A model generated the notes under the pieces. The model ran no database searches. It saw only the letters and a list, made by a program, of their open reading frames with translations, and was not told where the DNA came from. From assembly GCA_937870825.1 (NCBI GenBank), contig CALMZO010000256.1, positions 1 through 64,000 of the forward strand: a DNA stretch of 64,000 bases. Reading direction: 5' to 3'. Shown here piece by piece: positions 50,210 to 57,871 of this stretch. The translations under genes were made by a program, and so were the position numbers. Origin of the DNA: an uncultured Chloroflexota bacterium (lineage in GTDB: Bacteria; Chloroflexota; Anaerolineae; UBA4142; SHND01). Each line of letters opens with the position of its first letter. The stretch's first letter is position 1.

Positions 50210-50971
50210 ATGAGTTTATGGTCTCGCATTATGCTGTTGTTTCAAGCCAAGAGCCACGCCGCGCTGGACCGCGCTGAAGACCCGCGCGAAATGCTGGACT
50301 ATGGCTATACCCAACAACAGGAGTTGCTCCGCAAAGTCAAACAGGGGCTGATTGAAGTCAGCACGTCCAAAGCGCAGCTGCAACAGCAAGTTGAAAAATT
50401 GCGGACGCGAATTCCGCAATTGGAGGAACAAGCGCGGCGCGCGGTTGCGTTGGAACGCACTGACCTCGCGCGCGCGGCGTTGGAGCGAAAACAGACTGCG
50501 CTCGCGGAACTTGCAGGACTTGGGCAGCAGGTTGGCGTTGTAGCGCAAGAAGAAGAAAAACTGACACGCGCAGTACAGCAATTGTCCGCGCGCATTGAAG
50601 AATTTCGCACGCGTCGCACAGTGATGTCCGCGCGGTACTCTGCGGCAGAGGCGAAAATCCGTGTGAGTGAATCGCTTTCGGGAGTTTCCAACGAACTCGC
50701 GGACTTGAGCATGGCGCTCGGGCGCGCGGAAGAAAAAACGGAACGTTTGCAAGCGCGCGCGGCGGCGCTCGACACGTTGATTGAAGGCGAAAGTTTGGCG
50801 ATGAACGGACAATCCGGTGACCGCGTGGAACAAGAGCTGCGCGTGTTCATCACCAAACAAACTGTCGAACAAGAACTCGCCGCGCTCACGGCAGAATTGC
50901 AAGCAGGCAACGCGCGCGCGGCGATTGCTAGTCAAAGTGAGGGCTCGCACACGTCATTTCGAACAGAGTGA
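50210..50971 (+). CDS. PspA/IM30-family membrane-associated protein 1
   Basis: 253 residues, almost entirely coiled-coil. N-terminal MSLWSRIMLLFQAK with an amphipathic helix, then DPREMLDYGYTQQQELLRKVK, matches the PspA/IM30 pattern. These proteins form ESCRT-III-like assemblies on the inner face of the membrane and protect it under stress. The C-terminal residues (SEGSHTSFRTE) are encoded by a dispersed palindrome. It opens a four-gene module with a paralogue at 52493. Confidence 0.88.
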   Translation: MSLWSRIMLLFQAKSHAALDRAEDPREMLDYGYTQQQELLRKVKQGLIEVSTSKAQLQQQVEKLRTRIPQLEEQARRAVALERTDLARAALERKQTALAELAGLGQQVGVVAQEEEKLTRAVQQLSARIEEFRTRRTVMSARYSAAEAKIRVSESLSGVSNELADLSMALGRAEEKTERLQARAAALDTLIEGESLAMNGQSGDRVEQELRVFITKQTVEQELAALTAELQAGNARAAIASQSEGSHTSFRTE

Positions 50972-51020
50972 CAAGTCTCGGGCTTTCCGCGCGAGATTTC
51001 TCGCCTCCGCTCGAAATGAC
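50953..51020. repeat. GTCATTTCGA...TCGAAATGAC dispersed palindrome
   Basis: 10-bp outer arms (50953-50962, 51011-51020) and inner arms (GACAAGTCTCG / CGCGAGATTTCTC). It includes the stop codon of the upstream gene. Confidence 0.75.
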
Positions 51021-51055
51021 AGTTGCGCAGCGCTTGATGAACAAGGAGGAGTGCA

Positions 51056-51676
51056 ATGAACAAAAAGGATAATGTTCCGAATGTTTTGTCAGAACAAGCG
51101 CAAGACCTCGCGCACGGACAAGTTGTCGTGGTCATTGCGCGCTGGATTCTCGTCGTCGCGGGACTCGTGCTGATGTTATGGCTGCCCGCGCCGATTGAAC
51201 AACTGCGTGTGCAAATTTTGTTTATCCTGCTTTTGGCAATCGCGAACTTTTATTTGCACGCGCAGCTGCTTATCAAACGCCCGACGGTGGAATTGGTGGC
51301 GTATGGCGCGAGCGCGGCAGACATGACGTTGATAACGATTCTCATTCTGCTCAATGGCGGATTGAAATCGGACCTGTACATTTTTTATTTTCCCGCGCTG
51401 CTCGCGGTCTCTGTCGCGTTTTCCACGCGCGCGGCATTCGCTTTTGGCGGCGTGGTGCTTGTCTACTATGCCGCGTTGTGTTTCGTGAGCGGAATTGCCG
51501 CGCGTGATTTGAACGAAGCAAATTTGCAAATCATTCTGACGCGTTTGTTGATGCTGGCAGCAGTGGTGTTTTGCGGCAATTTGTATTGGCGTATCGAACA
51601 AAATCGTCGCCAAGCGGCGCAAGAAGCGAATCAAGCATTGCCCATCGAAACGTTGGGCGCAGTGACTGGAAAATAA
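51056..51676 (+). CDS. Six-helix membrane protein 1 of the PspA module
   Basis: 206 residues. A short cytoplasmic N-terminus (NVLSEQAQDLAHGQVVV) is followed by six membrane helices and a cytoplasmic tail of about 25 residues. Helices 4-5 (LYIFYFPALLAVSVAFSTR) and the overall plan look like the sensor half of a histidine kinase whose kinase domain is absent. AAGGAGG lies before the ATG. It is a paralogue of the protein at 51877 (shared AQ-N/D-A...GQVVL-IARW start, FYLHA-LI-KP, IFY-P-LL pattern). Confidence 0.75.
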   Translation: MNKKDNVPNVLSEQAQDLAHGQVVVVIARWILVVAGLVLMLWLPAPIEQLRVQILFILLLAIANFYLHAQLLIKRPTVELVAYGASAADMTLITILILLNGGLKSDLYIFYFPALLAVSVAFSTRAAFAFGGVVLVYYAALCFVSGIAARDLNEANLQIILTRLLMLAAVVFCGNLYWRIEQNRRQAAQEANQALPIETLGAVTGK

Positions 51677-51698
51677 AAATCAAAAGCGAAAAGAGTCG

Positions 51699-51870
51699 AG
51701 GATGTACGACACACACAGGCGCGAAATGAAAACGCAGGTGTGGTAAAACAAATTTCAAATTTGTCGCACATCTTCAAGGAGTTGAAGATGTGCGACCCGC
51801 ACACCCACGCCGAATGAAAATGTGGGCGCGGTAGGACAAATTTGAAATTTGTCGTACATTTTCAAGGGAG
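51699..51870. repeat. Tandem duplication of a palindrome-bearing unit
   Basis: Two copies of about 85 bp with period 88. Each carries ACAAATTT(C/G)AAATTTGT (51748-51764, 51836-51852). At the junction a perfect 15-bp stem, GTCGCACATCTTCAA and its complement, spans 51763-51796. Confidence 0.85.
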
Positions 51871-51876
51871 CGAATC

Positions 51877-52482
51877 ATGGAACAGGTACGCACTCTCGCG
51901 CAAGAAAACGCAGAGGACATTTTTTTCGGACAAGTGGTGCTGATTTGGGCGCGCTGGTTTTTCATTCTCGCAGGCATCGTGCTCACACTTTGGACGGCAA
52001 CCTCGACGAATGAAATCACGTTCAGTGTTTTGTTTGTCGTCGCGTTGATGGCAATGAATTTCTTTTTGCACGGACGCCATCTGATTGAAAAACCTGCGAA
52101 CGCGAAATTGATTCTCGTCGCGGCGATTCTTGACCTCCTCATCATCACCGCGATTGTCGCGACATGGGGCATTCGCATCGGTCTGCAGAGTCAATTCTTT
52201 ATCTTTTACTATCCGATGCTGCTCGGCTTTGCGTTCGTTTTTCCGCGACGCGCCACAGTCCTCTACACAACAGTCACACTCATCGCGTATGCGGCAATTT
52301 GCATCGTCGTCTCACCGGAAATTCTTGGCAGCATGGGCGACATCAAACTGCTCATCATGCGGCTCATCACGCTCGCGGCGATTGGCGGCTTGGGAACATA
52401 CTATTGGCGCATTCAACGCGAACGCCGACGTATGACACGCAATCAAGATGTGACAGGATTTCGAAATCCTGTCACGTCTTGA
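51877..52482 (+). CDS. Six-helix membrane protein 2 of the PspA module
   Basis: 201 residues with the same layout as the protein at 51056: N-terminal TLAQENAEDIFFGQVVLIWARW, six helices, and a basic tail (YYWRIQRERRRMTRN). The last residues (DVTGFRNPVTS) are encoded by a perfect palindrome. It lacks any catalytic domain. Together with its paralogue it could anchor or signal to the flanking PspA proteins. This role is inference. Confidence 0.72.
   Translation: MEQVRTLAQENAEDIFFGQVVLIWARWFFILAGIVLTLWTATSTNEITFSVLFVVALMAMNFFLHGRHLIEKPANAKLILVAAILDLLIITAIVATWGIRIGLQSQFFIFYYPMLLGFAFVFPRRATVLYTTVTLIAYAAICIVVSPEILGSMGDIKLLIMRLITLAAIGGLGTYYWRIQRERRRMTRNQDVTGFRNPVTS
52445..52480. terminator. 36-bp palindrome at the end of the second membrane gene
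   Basis: AAGATGTGACAGGATT, TCGA, and the complement (one G-T pair). It ends at the stop codon. Without a T-run it may act as a processing site or weak terminator before the second PspA gene. Confidence 0.6.
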
Positions 52483-52492
52483 CCGAACGCGC

Positions 52493-53206
52493 ATGGCTTC
52501 TCTTTTCAAACGCGTTGGAAAGATGACAAAGGTCTGGCTGAACGATTTGCTCGAACCCGCCGAGGACCCGCGCCAGACCTTTGCCAATTCAACCCAACGT
52601 CCACCAGAACTCTTGGAAAAGGTTCGGCACGCGCTCGGCACACTTGCCGAATCGAAAACACGTTTGCAAACTCGAATGGACGAATTGCGCGCGCTGCTGC
52701 CACAGTTGCAGGAACAGGCGCGGCGCGCGTTGATGCAAGAACGCGAAGACTTGGCGCGTCGCGCGCTCCAACGCCGCCAACTCGCCATCGTCGAACTCGC
52801 CGCGTTGGAACAACAATGGAATGAGCTCGCGCGTGAAGAACACAGTCTCGCGCGCATCGAGCAGCGGCTTGCCACACAAGTGGAAAGCATCAAAGCGCGA
52901 CAACAATTGCTCGCCGCGCGTTATTCGGCGGCGCAAGTGCAGGTGCAGATTAACGAAGCGATGGCGGGATTGTCTGATGAACTCGCCACATGGGGGAACG
53001 CGTTGGAACACGCCGAACAAAACACGGAGCGAATGCAGGCGCGCGCGGCGGCGATGGAGCAACTCGTCGAAACTGGCGCGCTCGACGTTTCAAACTTGCA
53101 ACTGCCCGACATGCTTGAAAAGCAGCTGACGAATCTGAACATGGAGCAAAACGTTCAAGCACAGCTCGCATCGTTGCGGCAAGAGTTGAGCGACGAATTG
53201 CAATAA
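52493..53206 (+). CDS. PspA/IM30-family membrane-associated protein 2
   Basis: 237 residues, coiled-coil throughout, aligned with the protein at 50210. It has the shared blocks LPQLQEQARRAL, DLARRALQRRQLAIVEL, RYSAAQVQVQINEAMAGLS and AEQNTERMQARAAAMEQL. The N-terminus MASLFKRVGKMTKVWLNDLLEPAEDPR differs and keeps the amphipathic helix plus EDPR (key LLEPAEDPR). The pair of PspA proteins may form mixed polymers. It is the last gene of the module. The next gene has its own promoter. Confidence 0.85.
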   Translation: MASLFKRVGKMTKVWLNDLLEPAEDPRQTFANSTQRPPELLEKVRHALGTLAESKTRLQTRMDELRALLPQLQEQARRALMQEREDLARRALQRRQLAIVELAALEQQWNELAREEHSLARIEQRLATQVESIKARQQLLAARYSAAQVQVQINEAMAGLSDELATWGNALEHAEQNTERMQARAAAMEQLVETGALDVSNLQLPDMLEKQLTNLNMEQNVQAQLASLRQELSDELQ

Positions 53207-53224
53207 ATCATTCGTGCGTATAAT
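53198..53224 (+). promoter_or_regulatory. Near-leaderless promoter of the epoxide-hydrolase-like gene
   Basis: TTGCAA (53198-53203), 15-bp spacer, TATAAT (53219-53224). The predicted start is about 3 nt before the ATG at 53234. The -35 lies in the end of the PspA gene. Confidence 0.5.
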
Positions 53225-53233
53225 GCAAGAGTA

Positions 53234-54082
53234 ATGAATACGCCTGCCCACGCATTCGTCCGCGCAAACGGTCTCCAATTTCATGTCGCGCAAATCGAAA
53301 AAGACGCGCCGTTGATTTTGTTTTTGCATGGGTTTCCGGAATGTTGGTATTCGTGGCGCAAACAGCTTGCGTTTTTTGCGGACGCGGGATTTCGCGTGTG
53401 GGCGCCCGATTTGCGCGGCTATAATTTGAGCGACAAGCCGCGCGGGATAGACGCGTATCATTTGAACGTACTCGCGTTGGATGTGGAAGAATTGTTGGAC
53501 GCGGCGCGCGTGGAAAAAGCAATCATTGTCGGACACGATTGGGGCGGTTTGATTGCGTGGCGTTTCGCGATGGATTACCCCGAACGCGTTTCCAAGTTGG
53601 TGATTCTGAATGCGCCGCATCCCGCGCGTTGGCGCGCGGGATTTTTTATGCCGCAGCAATGGCTTCACAGTTGGTACATTCTCGCGTTTCAACTGCCGCG
53701 TTTGCCTGAAAGAATTCTCGCGCGAAACGCGCTGCGCGTCGCGAAAGGGATTCGTCGGAGCGCGGTGCGCAAGAACGCGTTCACCGACGCGGATGTTGAA
53801 ATGTACGCGCAAGCGATTGCGCAGCCGGACGCGATGCGCGCGGGACTGGATTATTATCGCGCGTTGGTGCGGTGGGGTTTTTGGCTGCCGGTGAAACGGA
53901 TTGATGTCCCGACGCAGATGTTGTGGGGCGAAAACGACATTGCGTTGACGAAACCGCTGACCTATCACACGGAAAAATGGGTGAGTGATTTTCGGATTCA
54001 GTACATTCCAAACTGCGGGCATTGGGTTCAGAACGAGGCGGCAGAGCAAGTGAATCGCGCGATACTTGAATTCATCACATAG
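53234..54082 (+). CDS. Alpha/beta hydrolase, epoxide-hydrolase type
   Basis: 282 residues. HGFPECWYSW carries the oxyanion motif HGFPE. The nucleophile is Asp in VGHDWGG, which marks epoxide hydrolases and haloalkane dehalogenases rather than serine esterases. The acid is in WGENDIAL and the base in NCGHWVQ. A helical lid lies between about 130 and 215. It probably opens epoxides of lipids or xenobiotics. The CmpB-like gene follows after 8 bp. Confidence 0.9.
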   Translation: MNTPAHAFVRANGLQFHVAQIEKDAPLILFLHGFPECWYSWRKQLAFFADAGFRVWAPDLRGYNLSDKPRGIDAYHLNVLALDVEELLDAARVEKAIIVGHDWGGLIAWRFAMDYPERVSKLVILNAPHPARWRAGFFMPQQWLHSWYILAFQLPRLPERILARNALRVAKGIRRSAVRKNAFTDADVEMYAQAIAQPDAMRAGLDYYRALVRWGFWLPVKRIDVPTQMLWGENDIALTKPLTYHTEKWVSDFRIQYIPNCGHWVQNEAAEQVNRAILEFIT

Positions 54083-54090
54083 GAGCGACA

Positions 54091-54522
54091 ATGTTGATTC
54101 GCTTTTTCATTTATGGGCTGCTCGGTTGGGCGGCGGAAATTTTGTGGACGGGATTGCCCAAGAAACGTCCGATTGATTGGAATCTGGAAGCGCATACACA
54201 GTGGTGGACGTTTCCGATTTACGGACAAATGGCGACGCTGTACGAACCACTGCACAATCGCATTCGCCATCATCCGTGGTGGGTGCGCGGATTTTTGTAC
54301 GGCTGTGGCTTTATCGGCGTGGAATTTATTTCGGGTGAAATCGCGCGCGCGTTGATTGGAAAAATTCCGTGGGACTATACACCGAAAACGCGTTGGCATT
54401 TTCGCGGTTCGACGCGCGTGGATTATTTTCCGTTGTGGTTCGGATTCGGGCTTTTGATGGAACCGATTCACGATTATTTGGTGCGATTGACACCATTGTT
54501 GAAACGCGCCAAGGATGAATAA
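54091..54522 (+). CDS. CmpB-like membrane protein (putative ABC-transporter type IV family)
   Basis: 143 residues with three or four membrane segments. It shows the family pattern RFFIYGLLGWAAEILWTG, then QWWTFPIYGQMATLYEPLH, and FIGVEFISGEIARAL. Members are annotated as transporter-related without proof. It is coupled to the upstream hydrolase by an 8-bp gap with a GGAG ribosome site. Confidence 0.78.
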   Translation: MLIRFFIYGLLGWAAEILWTGLPKKRPIDWNLEAHTQWWTFPIYGQMATLYEPLHNRIRHHPWWVRGFLYGCGFIGVEFISGEIARALIGKIPWDYTPKTRWHFRGSTRVDYFPLWFGFGLLMEPIHDYLVRLTPLLKRAKDE

Positions 54523-54556
54523 AAAAAAACTGCGCTGAACATCAGCGCAGTTTTTT
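54522..54556 (+). terminator. Rho-independent terminator
   Basis: ACTGCGCTG (54529-54537) pairs with CAGCGCAGT (54543-54551), with an A-run before and T6 after. Confidence 0.85.
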
Positions 54557-54674
54557 GTCTGACATTGAAATGTCAATCTCACGCAAAAGCGCAAAGGGTG
54601 TGACAGTTTCTTGACGATGCGCCTTGAGACTGCCTCGCGCGACAACAACCATCGTCTCGCCATGACAAATTCAT

Positions 54675-56372
54675 TTACGGAATGAATCCCGTTTGTAAAA
54701 ATGCGTCGAGCGCGATGCCGATGCCGAGGAGGGCGACAAAGAACGCGCCGACGATGGGAACGTAACGCATAAAAGTTCCCACGCGATTTCCGCCAAACAT
54801 GCGCCCCGCGAATTTTCCCGCATAAAGCAAGGCAAGCCCCGTGAGTACCAGTACGCCCGCGAGTCCGAGCGAAAAGCCGAGAATCAAGAACAATCCGTAC
54901 AGGACGCGTCCCAGCGCAATCGCGCTCAGCATGACGACCAGCGCAGAGGGACACGGCAAGAGGCCGCCGGAAATTCCGAGCGAGAGTAAATTTTGCCAAG
55001 ACGGTTTTTCAAACGTTTCAATCTTGGCGAGATGTTCGCGCGCGTGGGCGGCTTCTTCTTCAGCTGAGGCAAAGTTATGAGAGTGATGTTCGTGATGGGA
55101 TGTCTCGGTGATTGGGTGATTCGGTGATTCGTCGTGCGCGTGCGAGTGTGTTGTGCCGTCAGCGTGAATGTGAACGTGTTCCGTTTCGTGAGGATGCTCG
55201 TGATGAGAATGTTCGTGCGCGTGTTCGTGAGGATGTTCGTGCTTGTGATTGTCATCGTGCGCGTGAAAATGTTTGCGCGCTTTATCATATGAGGTGGTTT
55301 GTGAACGCGCGGCGCGAACGCGTTGGATGAAAAGTTGCGCGCCAATAATGGCGACGAGCAGACCCGAAATGAATCCGAGCCATGGAAAAAGTTGTTCGGG
55401 CAAAACGTACGCGGACAAAAAGAGGGTGACGAAACCGAGCGCGTACACACCTGCCGTATGCGTCAGCGTGACGATGGCGCCGAGAAAAACGGCGTGCTGC
55501 CAATTGCCGCGCGAGCCGACGAGATACGCGCCGACGACGGCTTTGCCGTGCCCGGGCGAAAAGGCGTGAAGCGCGCCCAGCGCCATTGCCGCGAAAAAGG
55601 AAATGAGCAAGACGAGCGGCGAGAGTTCCTGATTCGTCGTGAGCAGTTTTCCAAATTCGTCGCGCGTGCGGTCAAACGCGCCGAGTGCGCCCGTTGTAAT
55701 CGGGTTGGCAGGAGAAACAGGCGTTGTGGTGCCGCCGCCGCGGAACACCGTAAAGGTTGCCTGGCGAACGTTGGCAGGATTGTTCAAAAGATTTTCGGGG
55801 TACGCGGTCAGTTCTTGGCTCACATCTTGCGCGGGAGCTGTCGAGTCTTGGATTGCGACCCCGCTTTCGCCCTGCACAATGATTTCGCGCCAGCCGAGTC
55901 GCTCGCGATAATTTTCATCACGAAATTCTACGTTGTCGCCACTCGCCGCGAGTTGGTACGGCGCATCGAGCCACATCGCAATCCGCATCACTTGCAAACC
56001 GCCCTGCCCCGGCAAGAATTCCAACTGCGCGGAATTCTTTTCCAGCGCGAGTGGGACGGTTTGATTGTTGATGGTGAGATGGAGATTCGTCAGGAGAGTT
56101 GGGACGAGCGCGTCAAGATAGGCAGCTCGTTCGGCAGCAGAAATGTCGCCGTTGCCGTCCGCGTCCATTTTTTGTTTTTCTTGAAACGTCGGGATTTCGG
56201 CAAGGTCCAGAACATACCGAACGCGAATTTGGTCGGCGGAAACTTGGAGGCGCGCGTAATGATTGATGGTGAAATTGCCGAGTGGATGTGCAAAGGCGGC
56301 AACAGGGGCAGCCAACATCAAGACGAGGGCAAAAAGTGCCGCAAAAATTTTTTTGTGTTCTGATAAAACCAT
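54675..56372 (-). CDS. NicO/HupE-type nickel/cobalt transporter with EF-hand and His-rich loop
   Basis: 565 residues. A signal peptide ends before HPLGNFT. The extracytoplasmic domain (about 30-245) contains an EF-hand-like calcium loop, DADGNGDISAAE. The membrane part has the NicO signatures HAFSPGHGKAVVGAYLVG and LGISGGLLPCPSALVV. Between them a cytoplasmic loop has dozens of His residues (HEHPHEHAHEHSHHEHPHE), as in metal exporters of the RcnA group. Import or export cannot be decided. The ATG at 56372 starts MVLSEHKK, directly before the signal peptide core. Confidence 0.9.
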   Translation of the reverse strand: MVLSEHKKIFAALFALVLMLAAPVAAFAHPLGNFTINHYARLQVSADQIRVRYVLDLAEIPTFQEKQKMDADGNGDISAAERAAYLDALVPTLLTNLHLTINNQTVPLALEKNSAQLEFLPGQGGLQVMRIAMWLDAPYQLAASGDNVEFRDENYRERLGWREIIVQGESGVAIQDSTAPAQDVSQELTAYPENLLNNPANVRQATFTVFRGGGTTTPVSPANPITTGALGAFDRTRDEFGKLLTTNQELSPLVLLISFFAAMALGALHAFSPGHGKAVVGAYLVGSRGNWQHAVFLGAIVTLTHTAGVYALGFVTLFLSAYVLPEQLFPWLGFISGLLVAIIGAQLFIQRVRAARSQTTSYDKARKHFHAHDDNHKHEHPHEHAHEHSHHEHPHETEHVHIHADGTTHSHAHDESPNHPITETSHHEHHSHNFASAEEEAAHAREHLAKIETFEKPSWQNLLSLGISGGLLPCPSALVVMLSAIALGRVLYGLFLILGFSLGLAGVLVLTGLALLYAGKFAGRMFGGNRVGTFMRYVPIVGAFFVALLGIGIALDAFLQTGFIP

Positions 56373-56484
56373 TTTGTTTTTTTCCGGCTGGAGTGGAGAC
56401 ATTATAAAGCAATTGGTATTACGTGAAAATTGAGTACGCAAATGCAATGCGATTGAGACGGTTCTAATACCTTTCTAAGGTCGT

Positions 56485-56512
56485 TTGCATTGGAAAAGGT
56501 TTTGAATATAAT
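56485..56512 (+). promoter_or_regulatory. Promoter of the cytochrome oxidase operon
   Basis: TTGCAT (56485-56490), 16-bp spacer, TATAAT (56507-56512). It implies a leader of about 185 nt before coxB. Confidence 0.6.
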
Positions 56513-56540
56513 TGTCCCGTTTGTTAAAAATATCACGTTT

Positions 56541-56562
56541 GATTCCGCCAATCGGCGGAATC
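56541..56562 (+). other. Leader hairpin upstream of coxB
   Basis: A perfect 9-bp stem GATTCCGCC / GGCGGAATC with a 4-nt loop, followed after 13 nt by a pyrimidine-rich run (56576-56600). It could be an attenuator. Confidence 0.5.
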
Positions 56563-56702
56563 ATCGTCACACGCACTTTTTCTTTTTCCCCTTTTTTTCC
56601 GCAAGGTTTTTGCACGACGGCGTGTGATGATTCACCGATGTTTCGGTGCGGTTATTTGAAGCGATGCCATTCGCTCAATCGTTCCGCACGCGAGGAGGCG
56701 TA

Positions 56703-57773
56703 ATGCGTTTGTTTCGGGTCAAGTGGAATCGGTGGTTCGCGGGACTCATCATCTCTCTTGCATTTTTTGCCCTGACCGGGTGTGCATCGGAATACATTCC
56801 GCAAAATTTCCTGCAATCCAATTCGCGTGCGGCGCAGGCAGCGGCTGACCTGTTCTACTGGATTTTTTGGGTAGCCACTGTCATTTTTATTTTGGTCGAA
56901 GGATTGTTGGTGTATTTTGTCCTGCGTTATCAACGCCGCGCGCCGGAGGAACATCCCGAACAGTATCACGGGAATACGCGCCTGGAAGTGACATGGACCC
57001 TTATTCCGGCGTTGATTCTGGTTGTGGTCTTTGCGGCAACGATTCGGACGATGGGCGAAACGGGACCGACGAACCCGCCGGGCGAGGGGATCAAGATTGA
57101 CGTGTTCGGGCACCAATGGTGGTGGGAAATGCGCTACAACGACGGGCAGGTCTCGACGGCAAGCGAATTGCACATGCCGCCGAACCAAGTGATGAATATC
57201 ACGCTGCGGTCGGAGAATGTAATTCACAGTTTTTGGGTGCCGCGCATCATGGGCAAAACTGACACGATGCCCGGACATGAAAATGTAACCTGGCTGATGA
57301 CAGACCAGCCGGGTACCTATGACGGACAGTGCGCCGAATTCTGCGGCACGCAGCATGCCAACATGTTGTTCCGCGTGATTGTTCACAACACGCCCGAAGA
57401 TTTTCAGACCTGGTTGAGGAATCAATCGGCTCCGCCCGTCGAACCGGCGTCAGGTTCGCTCGCCGCGCGCGGCAAAGAAATCATTACAAACCCCAAGTAT
57501 TTTTGCACAACGTGTCATACGATTCAAGGCACGACTGCCGTTGGGGTCACGGGTCCAAATCTCACCCACTTTGCCTCGCGGACTTGCTTTGCCGGATGTA
57601 TGTTTGAAAACAACAAAGAGAATTTGAGGAACTGGCTTTCCAGCCCGGGGACAATGAAACCGGGGAATATCATGGCGCAAGTGTTGAGCCAATTGAATCC
57701 CGGCGACCCGCTGCATCCGCTCAAGCCCGATGAAGTCGAAGCGCTCACGGCGTATTTGGAGAGTCTTAGATAG
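56703..57773 (+). CDS. coxB: Cytochrome c oxidase subunit II with fused cytochrome c domain
   Basis: 356 residues. A lipoprotein-like signal (LTGCAS) is followed by two membrane helices, the WTLIPALIL segment, and the CuA domain with HQWWWEMRY, a conserved His in IHSFWVPRI, and the copper ligands in CAEFCGTQHANM. The last 100 residues are a cytochrome c domain with heme motif CTTCH and a likely distal Met in MKPGNIM. This makes the enzyme a caa3 type: electrons pass from heme c to CuA to subunit I. The ATG at 56703 is preceded by GAGGAGG. Confidence 0.95.
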   Translation: MRLFRVKWNRWFAGLIISLAFFALTGCASEYIPQNFLQSNSRAAQAAADLFYWIFWVATVIFILVEGLLVYFVLRYQRRAPEEHPEQYHGNTRLEVTWTLIPALILVVVFAATIRTMGETGPTNPPGEGIKIDVFGHQWWWEMRYNDGQVSTASELHMPPNQVMNITLRSENVIHSFWVPRIMGKTDTMPGHENVTWLMTDQPGTYDGQCAEFCGTQHANMLFRVIVHNTPEDFQTWLRNQSAPPVEPASGSLAARGKEIITNPKYFCTTCHTIQGTTAVGVTGPNLTHFASRTCFAGCMFENNKENLRNWLSSPGTMKPGNIMAQVLSQLNPGDPLHPLKPDEVEALTAYLESLR

Positions 57774-57866
57774 TCTTATGGTCGGATAGTCGGACAGCCG
57801 GATTGTCAACGTATGTCGCGTTTGACCAACCGACCAGCCGACGAACAGACGAGCCGACTACAGGAG
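57770..57866. repeat. Facing octamer arrays between coxB and coxA
   Basis: GTCGGATA-GTCGGACA-GCCGGATT units on the left face GACCAACC-GACCAGCC-GACGAACA-GACGAGCC units on the right. It begins at the coxB stop and ends at the coxA ribosome site. Confidence 0.85.
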
Positions 57867-57871
57867 AATGT

